From Beta vulgaris subsp. vulgaris (lineage: Eukaryota > Streptophyta > Magnoliopsida > Caryophyllales > Amaranthaceae), in contig NC_079207.1 in the NCBI RefSeq assembly GCF_026745355.1, positions 15,262,150 through 15,326,149 of the forward strand: a DNA stretch of 64,000 bases, written 5' to 3'. The first letter of the stretch is position 1, and every line of letters begins with the position of its first letter. The notes beneath the pieces were generated by a model. It did no database searches and was not told the origin of the DNA. It was given only the letters and a program-made list of their open reading frames with translations. A program made the translations under genes and the position numbers. Shown piece after piece: positions 57,201-64,000 of the stretch.

Positions 57201-58699
57201 TACAGATGACCTTCGGCAATTTTAGTTGCTTCTTCTGTATTTTGTTCACGCTCGTCACAGTGATTGTTTTGTTCGTCGGACTGTGCCATGCACTGTGCTC
57301 CAGAAGATGTTTCAGTTTGTTTTTCAACATTCTGGTTGTCTAGTGACTCTCTATATAGTCCAATAGAGAAGTCTTCATCATCATCTCCCTGCACATCTTG
57401 AACATTTTTATTAGTTTCATCAAATATGACATGAACACTCTCCTCCATATACATTGTTCTTTTATTGTATTCTTTATATGCTTTGTTATGAGGAGAGTAT
57501 CCTATAAACACTGCTTCATCACTCCTTGGATCAAACTTACCCAAATTATCCTTGCCATTATTGTGAACATAACAAGTACATCCAAAACATCTTAAGTGAG
57601 ATATATTTGGTTTCCTACCTTTAACAAGTTCATATGGAGTTTTATTCAAGATGGATCGTACTTTAGTTCTATTATATATGTAGCATGCAGTACTCACTGC
57701 CTCGGCTCGAAAATTCCTAGGTAAGCCACTATATAACAGCATGGTTCGAGACATGCCTTCTAGAGTACGATTCATCCTTTCTACAACTCCATTCTGTTGT
57801 GGAGTCCTTGGAGCAGAGAAGTTATGATCAGATATTCCATTGTCATTGCAGACTTTCTCGAAATCTATATTTTCAAACTCATTGCCATGATCAGTTTGGA
57901 AAGATAACAGTTTGTAGTTTGTTTGATTTTGAACTTTTTGAATGTGAACTAGAAATACATCAAACGTTTCATCTTTGCTACCAAGGAATAAGGTCCATAC
58001 AAATCTAGAAAAATCATCAACAAGTACTAATACATATATATTTGCTACCACCTCTACTCCTTACACATATTGGACCACAAAGATCCATATGAATTAATTC
58101 CAACGGTTTAGAGGTGGACTTAAAATACGATCGAACATGTTTGCATCTAGCACAAGCATTACAAATTGATTCCCAATCAAAGTTTATAGATGGTAGGCTA
58201 TCAACTAAATCCATTTTTCTTAATTTGTTAAGCAGTCTAGCACTAAGATGTCCAAGTCTTTTATGCCAAAGTAGAGGGTTATCTTGTAGATCACTCATGC
58301 ACGAAATTTTATCGTTAGGTAAGGTGTTTAGACAAGTTATGTAAACATTATTTAACCTTTTACCTTCCAAGATTAATTCCTGAGTGTCATTGTTAATGAT
58401 TTTGCACATATTTGCTTGAAATTCAACAACATTACCTCGATCACACAATTGTGATATACTTAACAAATTATGTTTTAAACCATTTACCATCATTACATTC
58501 TCGATGGAGTGTGTAAGGGATTTACCGACGTTCCTATTCCAATTATTTCTCCCTTTTGTTTTTTGTCAAATGTAACACACCCTCCGTTGTGGGCTACTAG
58601 TGAGAGGAATTGAGATTTATCACCAGTCATGTGTCTTGAGCAACCACTGTCGAGGTACCATAGGCTGCTTCCTCTCACATTTACCTGCAAAAGAATCAC
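57200..58699 (-). pseudogene. Reverse Sirevirus Pol, protease and integrase part
   Basis: 58699-58493 has protease (LDSGCSRHMTGD). 58493-58017 has the pre-integrase zinc region (KRLGHLSARLLNKL, CNACARC, MDLCGP). 58051-57200 has the integrase core: VDDFSRFVWTLF, QTDHGNEF with the catalytic Asp, and TPQQNGVVERMNRTLEGM with the catalytic Glu. Frames change near 58495 and 58035. The integrase core is the best preserved part of this element. A 12-bp word dimer lies at 57277-57301. Confidence 0.9.
57277..57301 (-). repeat. 12-bp word dimer in the integrase-RT linker (reverse copy)
   Basis: Minus strand AGCACAGTGCAT and GGCACAGTCCGA, aligned to 6785-6808 of the forward element. Confidence 0.75.
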
Positions 58700-58822
58700 T
58701 TGTTAGTTTTAGGAACGTAAATTTGCTTGGGTCCCTTTTTCTTTCGTTCAACAATCTTTGCAATTCATTTTTTCTTTATGTTACAATCATCAATTAAGTG
58801 ACCATTATTTCCACAAAAGTTG

Positions 58823-60395
58823 CACTAGTAGAATAAATGTTATTTGCTGGGGTGATATTGCTGCGGTTTTAGCCATACGCCACAATATATCACGTAAAAA
58901 AAAAGTAAAATATGAAATAAAGATATTGCTGCGGTTTCCGCTTAAAACCGCAGCAATATAGTGTAAGCAGAATTTTTTTTGAAAATAGTTGACTATTTGA
59001 CCAGCTATATTGCTGCGGTTTATTAAAGAAACCGCAGCAATATATTAAAATATTAACATTTTAATATATTGTTGCGGTTTCTTTAAAAAACCGCAGCAAT
59101 ATAAAAACCTAATATTATATAATAGTATTCTCTCCCACTAAACCCTAAATGAAACCTTCATCTCCTCATTTCACGCCCCTCTCTCTCTCATTTCATGCCC
59201 CTCTCTCCTCTTCATTTCACCCCCCTCTCTCCTCTCTCTCTCTTCTCAAGCCCGCCCCTCTCTCCTCTCAAATTTTCGCCTCTCTTCTCCTCTCAATTCT
59301 TCGCCTCTCTTCTCCTCTTAATCATCACTAACGGTCGTGGTTTCCTTCGGCAGCCGGTCGTGGTTTTCTTCGTCGGCCAATTTTTCTTCGTCAACATGGT
59401 TTTCTTCGTCGGTCGGTTTTTCTTCGTCAGCAGTTCAGATCGATGACAACTCCATCGTTCGTCGTTCTCCACCCTCGCAACGGGTTTTCACGAGAACAGA
59501 GAGCAGAGTAGATTTGTTTTGTTTTCCTTTTTGTTTTTCGTTTCGCAATGTGATTTTACTCTTTTGAGTTGGTTTGACTGAAATCGGTGGTGTAATTTGC
59601 ATCAATTACATTGGAACTGCGTTACTTGTTACTTCAGATCAGTGTTTCTGCGAATTCGATTTTTTTTAACGAATTCGATCAGTGTTAGTTCAGATCGGTG
59701 GTGTAATCTGTTCTATTTTCCATTTTGTTCGTTTCCTTGTTTTCGTTTTTTTTTTTTAACGAATTCGATCAGTGTTAGTTCAGATCGGTGGTGTAATCTG
59801 TTCTGTTTTCCTTTTTTTTTTCGTTTCCTTGTTTTCGTTTTTTTTTTGTCTTTTTTTTTGTTTTTAATCTGTTTGTAGATTTTGTTTCAGGATTTTTTTT
59901 AAAAAAAAATTTTCATTAAATTTAATAAGAAGCAGTCTGATTTCTGGTCAATAGTTTATGATTTACTTTTTTAGTATGATGTAATTATTTTGAATCATCT
60001 ATTGGAGACTTAGTGATTGTTAACTTTCTTGAAAGTTCAGTAAGCCTAACCAAACGATGCGCGACCATACATATGTTATTTCATATTCAATTTGCTTTTT
60101 AATTTTTCAAATTTAATTGAGAAATGCAAAAAAAAAAAAAAAATTACTTGTACCAGGACATATTGCTGCGGTTTTGAGCAAAAACCGCAGCAATATGTTG
60201 CACGTTTTTTTTTTAAAAAAAATATATTGCTGCGGTTTTTGCTCGAAATCGCAGCAATATGTTGAAATATTGCTGCGGTTTAAAACCGCAGCAATATAAT
60301 TATTACCTATTGCTGCCCTCTTAATTGCTGCATGCCCAAAACCGCAGCAATAGGCCACTTTTTTACCGCAGCGAATAACATTTATTCTACTAGTG
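58823..60395. mobile_element. Non-autonomous CACTA with TTGCTGCGGTTT subterminal words
   Basis: Ends CACTAGTAGAATAAATG and, inverted, CACTAGTAGAATAAATG, with the 3-bp duplication TTG (58820-58822 and 60396-60398). Words ATATTGCTGCGGTTT and their inverse occur about a dozen times in the outer 280 bp. It splits the second Gag zinc knuckle of the Sirevirus. The interior has a CT-rich leader after CTAAACCCTAAATG (59139-59340) and a 90-bp tandem repeat. No transposase. Confidence 0.92.
59660..59840 (+). repeat. 90-bp tandem duplication in the CACTA interior
   Basis: GAATTCGATCAGTGTTAG recurs at 59671 and 59761 followed by nearly the same 90 bases, ending in a T-rich stretch. A partial third copy precedes it near 59635. 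Confidence 0.8.
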
Positions 60396-60460
60396 TTGCA
60401 AATTAGATATTCATGTAGATCCACGTATTTTCTTTTTCGAAAGTCTCTTTCGAAGTTTCT

Positions 60461-60485
60461 AGCACTGTGCCGTACACTATGTTGC
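60461..60485 (-). repeat. 12-bp word dimer in gag (reverse copy)
   Basis: Minus strand AACATAGTGTAC and GGCACAGTGCTA, aligned to 5119-5142. Confidence 0.7.
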
Positions 60486-60818
60486 TAACCAGTATATCCT
60501 AACCCAGTTTTGTTCACATTGTTTGTGGTGCTTGTTAAGTGATTTAGAGCATTTATTCCATTAGTCCACTTTTTATGCATCTTTCGAGCAATGGATAGTT
60601 GTGATTCCAAGAATTCGACTGAGATATTTAAATCACTACTTCTTTTTCTGGAAATTTCTAAATCTCTTTTAACTTTGTCAAGTTCTTCACTTATCTTAGC
60701 ATAACTAGGCAGCATTACTGGAACAATCCTAGATTTTTGTCTTGAATTCTTAAGTTCAACTAACTCATGATTTAATGTTTCAATTTGTTTTTCTAGACAT
60801 GATTTTTCAGCTTCGAAT

Positions 60819-60842
60819 ACAGTGGATGGCACTGCGCCATTT
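60819..60842 (-). repeat. 12-bp word pair in gag coiled coil (reverse copy)
   Basis: Minus strand GGCGCAGTGCCA and TCCACTGTATTC, aligned to the perfect inverted repeat at 4764-4786, which is imperfect here. Confidence 0.65.
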
Positions 60843-61239
60843 ACGATGTTATCAGCAAGAGATTTTTCGTGTTTTAGCGTGTTTATCTCGATGTCTTTCT
60901 CATCAATCTTTTTCATCAGTGTTTTATTTTCTTTTAATAAGTCCTTATATTCCAGTTCTAGTCCAGTCTTTTGGTTGGTCAAGTTTTTTATTTCCTTTTT
61001 CATGATATCAAACTTATCATTCATGTTTTGACAATCATCAATCACGTTTCCAAGCAAGGTGACAAGTTGATTTTTTGAAAGAAGATGAATTGAGGATTGT
61101 AAGGATGTTAGGCTTACCTCACTGTCTTCTACTTCTTCTAGAGAGTTCGAACTTTTAGCCATCAAGCATAGATGTGAGTGGTCTTGGGACAATACCTTTT
61201 TTAGTGTTCTCTATACAACATTCAGACATAGTTTGGCCT

Positions 61240-61263
61240 CGTGGCACTGTGCTACGCTATGTT
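61240..61263 (-). repeat. 12-bp word dimer in gag (reverse copy)
   Basis: Minus strand GAACATAGCGTA and GCACAGTGCCAC, aligned to 4338-4361. Confidence 0.7.
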
Positions 61264-62306
61264 CTTCATCAGAATCCGAATCTCCCCAAACTGCAGCAAT
61301 CATAGCTTTCTTGAATTCTTTCTTTGACTGCTATCATTTTTCCTTGGGCTTTTCATCATCCCATAGGGGACATTCTTTAATCCTATGATCGAACTCACCA
61401 CACTTGAAACAACCAGAGTTAGTAGCACTTTTCTTATGGTTTAGAAGTAGTACCCTTACCTTTGAAGTTTCCACTTCTTCTGAAGTTGTTGTTCCTCTTA
61501 TTTTTTAGAAAATTTTGAAACTTTCTAGTGAGAAACGCTACCTCATCATCACTATCACTATCATCAGTTCCTAATTCAGTTTTCAAGGCTAAACCTTTAT
61601 TCTTTGGTTCATTAGTTTTAGAATTTAAAACAAGTTCATAAGTCATTGATGAGCCAATAAGTTGTTCTAGTGAGAGTTTAGTTAGGTCTTTAGCCTCTTG
61701 ATAGCAGTGATTTTAGGAAGCCATCGATTTATTAAACTCCTTAACATTTTTCTTGCTATATCTTCAGAAGCATAGGTTTTTCCTAGAGAACGCAGTTCAT
61801 TAGTAATTAGTGTGAATCTAGTGAACATCTCTTTAATAGATTCGTCCTTATTCATAGTGAACAATTCATATTGTTGGACGAGCAAATCTATCCTAGATTG
61901 TTTTACCTCATTCGTACCTTCATGGGCCAACTCCAGTGTGTCCCATATTTCCTTAGCAGTAGTACATACCGAGTTTCTTGAATATTCATCAGGTCCAATT
62001 CCATATTGGAGAATACTCATAGCTTTGAAATTTTTATCGACTTTTGCAAAGTCGACCGAATTGTAGTCATCTTCATCTGTGTCGACCATCTTTCCTTCAG
62101 CATCTTTGACTTAGATAAGAATAGGTCATGTTCTTATGATTCTTTAGCAATCATAATCTGAACCTTGAATGTAGATCCTCATCCTTTTCTTCCACCATCC
62201 GTAATCCTTTCCAATGAAAGTAGGACACTTGGAGTGCCTATCGCGAGAGTCATCTTGCATATTCATGATTTCTTTTCTCTAGAGTTTAGTCTTACGAGAA
62301 TAGTCT

Positions 62307-62318
62307 GCTCTAATACCA
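62307..62318 (-). other. Primer binding site of reverse Sirevirus
   Basis: TGGTATTAGAGC on the minus strand, one base different from the forward element's tRNA-Met site, two bases inside the LTR end. Confidence 0.88.
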
Positions 62319-62320
62319 CT

Positions 62321-63206
62321 TGTTTGAACACAAGGTGACACTCAATAAGGGGGGGGGGGGGAGGGTTGAATCGAGTGACGAAATCTAATCGATTTTCGCA
62401 AAACTTCTTCTATGGCACTGTGCCAGGCATTGTGCGAAATACTCGTAAATAATTGATTTGAGTTTTTGCAAAAATTAAAACGTAAACTATATGAAATAAA
62501 TCACTCAAACACCAGATATAACGTGGTTCAATCTCACCTCTGACATCTACGTCCACACGAACCAAATAAACTCCTTTATTTGAATCCTGAAAAACCAACC
62601 TCTTGATACAATAAGACTCCCCCACTACTAACCCTAGTAGTGCTCTCCAACACTTAACTCTAAGTATTGTGACTCTCTATAATTTAGAAATTACAGAAAG
62701 AAAAGATCCTCAAACATGTGCTTCTTATTCAAGCAATTTATAGGACAATTACAATCGTAGAATAGTTACTCAAACTTACTTGAACAATGCTATACTCTGT
62801 GCCTTGCAAATTGTTTTCAGCTCTTAATATCTCCGATTTTTCTCTATGAAAACGTGAGTTATGAGAGTGAATTCCAAAACCCTTTTATTATCTCAAAAAC
62901 ATTTTTCGAAAATCTTATTTTTATAACACATTTTTAACTCGGTTTTTACTAAAAACGTGTTTTAAGAAAAATTCTTTTATAAAACGTATTTATTAATACG
63001 TTATCATTTTTAATCAACTTGCTTTTCAAGTTTCAATTTCCTTTTTATATAGATATACAAAATTAACATAATTATTTATTTCCTTAACTCTAAGAAAATT
63101 ATAATTATACTAATTTTATATTTCTATATTTAGCACATAATATATCACCCAATTCAAGTACATTACACTTTGCATAAAGTAACTACACTTTGGAATATAA
63201 ACTTGT
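62321..63206 (-). repeat. 5' LTR of reverse Sirevirus, truncated and internally deleted
   Basis: Matches 35852-36787 plus 41686-41966, with two losses: about 200 bp between copies of CTTTTAT (join at 62882-62888), which removes the TATA box, and the outer 150 bp or so past 63206, replaced by Gypsy gag sequence. A G13 run lies near 62348-62360. Site B word dimer at 62411-62436 (minus strand CGCACAATGCCT and GGCACAGTGCCA). Confidence 0.88.
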
Positions 63207-63223
63207 AGGGTAAAACCTTTCCT

Positions 63224-63505
63224 TCAACTTAACTCAAAATTAATCCATCCGAAAACCGGTGTAGCCATACAGTATACACAAACAGTATTCCACCAGTTGT
63301 TTGCTTCCAGTTTTAGATTGTAGGTAGCAATAGGCACCATTTCAGCACTAGGGCAACCATTAGCAGCAAACAGTTTCTCCATCTCCCTAATCCACCCTTC
63401 CAACACAGTTGGATCAAAAGTTCCGTCAAAAGAAGGCGGACGATGACGGTCGAATCGGTCGAAGATAGATTTCCCATTAGACGAAGCAGTAGACCCATTA
63501 GCCAT
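63224..63505 (-). pseudogene. Gypsy Gag N-terminal fragment
   Basis: Starts at the ATG at 63505 (MANGSTASSNGKSIFDRF), followed by RPPSFDGTFDPTVLEGWI, MEKLFAANGCP and LKLEANNWWNT: the conserved Ty3/Gypsy retrotransposon Gag pattern with the paired Trp. A one-base loss near 63228 causes the TGA at the end. The sequence then stops at the Sirevirus LTR, so more than half of Gag is missing. Confidence 0.82.
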
Positions 63506-63819
63506 GGTTATTATAGCATTCTCGAGTGCCTGACGCCTCTTTCAGGCAACCTCTTTTCTAGGACTAGGTAACCGTCGTGGAGGCATTCTATACACAAGAG
63601 GTAAACATTCATTATTTAACACGCTAACATATACAAATAGCAATTTGACACATAGATGTAAGAAAAGATTTTCCCGTGGTTTGCTACCCTGGTCACCCTC
63701 TCTCTATTATTATTCTTGGAGCTTGAGATTCTACTGATCCTAACTACTTCACCTACATATTCCTGAGAGTTTCTTAGTGATTACGCGAGAGTCTTAGAGT
63801 TGTTTTTCTCTGATACAAC

Positions 63820-64000
63820 TGTAACACCTCGTACTTAAATTGATAAGCTACTTAACAATAACTATTTAAAATTAATTGAAAGATGTTAGCAAAAATAAGT
63901 TAGAATGGAAATGCTACTCTAAATCGATAAATAAAAATCAAAACTTAAGAATTAATAACCTCAAAACAACTCAACATGTCATAAGTTCCATCAAAGTAAG
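63820..64000 (-). repeat. LTR end of the Gypsy element (partial)
   Basis: On the minus strand it ends CGAGGTGTTACA, with the terminal CA at 63820-63821, next to the primer-site-like sequence. No second LTR in the window to compare with. Confidence 0.5.

Larger units (their letters stand above)
60440..62266 (-). pseudogene. Sirevirus Gag (reverse copy), frameshifted
   Basis: Starts at the ATG at 62266 (MNMQDDSRD). 62089-61682 is the UBN2 Gag domain (KEIWDTLELAHEGTNEVKQ). 61646-61434 continues it (TRKFQNFLKNKRNNNFRR), and the first knuckle is near 61410-61370. 61192-60485 is a coiled coil of about 230 residues (KIDEKDIEINTLKHEKS). The second knuckle is cut by the CACTA element at 60395/58823 and finishes near 58800-58770. 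12-bp words lie at 61240, 60819 and 60461. Confidence 0.88.
35852..63206 (-). mobile_element. Sirevirus-type Copia element (reverse copy) with nested insertions
   Basis: Relative of the element at 1999-12189 in the opposite orientation. Reading minus: a 5' LTR truncated at 63206, PBS 62318-62307, gag, pol, envelope-like ORF, PPT cluster, 3' LTR ending at 35852. It is spread over 27.4 kb because four elements lie inside: a LINE (36788-41665), CACTA elements at 43802-53467, 53674-55272 and 58823-60395. Subtracting these and their duplications leaves about 9.6 kb, the expected size. Genes are frameshifted throughout. The outer right duplication cannot be checked because that LTR end is lost. Confidence 0.9.
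63207..64000 (-). mobile_element. Gypsy-type LTR retrotransposon, partial
   Basis: Minus-strand element whose gag joins the Sirevirus LTR at 63206/63207. The leader between gag and LTR is 63506-63819. A primer-site-like TGTATCAGAG (minus strand, about 63808-63818) lies two bases from an LTR end at 63820. The rest is beyond the window or deleted. Confidence 0.7.

Overview
The window reads as nuclear DNA of a flowering plant, most likely a eudicot. It is AT-rich and has spliced ankyrin genes of the ACD6-like type. It also carries plant-type L1 LINEs, Copia elements primed by initiator tRNA-Met, hAT and Stowaway MITEs, and CACTA transposons. I cannot name the species from the sequence. Most of the window is transposon-derived; host genes are confined to about 14.2-26.3 kb.

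Layout. (1) 1-12555 is an L1-type LINE, opened by a 10.2-kb Sirevirus-type Copia element on the + strand at 1999-12189, flanked by the 5-bp duplication GGTAC. (2) 14195-26261 holds two minus-strand ankyrin genes in tandem. The downstream one is complete: three exons, 672 codons, ankyrin repeats plus a PGG membrane domain. The upstream one has two exons and lacks the PGG exon. A third ankyrin fragment lies at 35243-35413 on the other strand. Introns and flanks hold hAT and Stowaway MITEs. (3) 26262-35851 is decayed: an orphan exon, inverted-repeat MITEs, an internally deleted Copia and a truncated CACTA-like element. (4) 35852-63206 is a second Sirevirus, on the minus strand, swollen to 27 kb by nested insertions. 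These are an L1 LINE in its 3' LTR, a 9.7-kb CACTA element that itself contains captured host-gene pieces and a 5.1-kb Copia, and two further short CACTA elements. Each insertion has recognisable target duplications. (5) 63207-64000 is the edge of a minus-strand Gypsy-type element.

Nearly every transposon protein is broken by stops or frameshifts. The Copia inside the large CACTA is the freshest: its two 204-bp LTRs are identical, but its ORF already carries two stops and a 4-base gap.

The most unusual signal is a 12-bp near-palindromic word, roughly GGCACTGWGCCA, placed as head-to-tail 12-bp dimers at matching positions in both Sireviruses: two sites in the LTR, several in gag and one or two in the pol linker. 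The + element mostly uses CTGAG forms and the - element CTGTG forms, as if the whole set had turned over together within each lineage. I know of no named feature that explains it.
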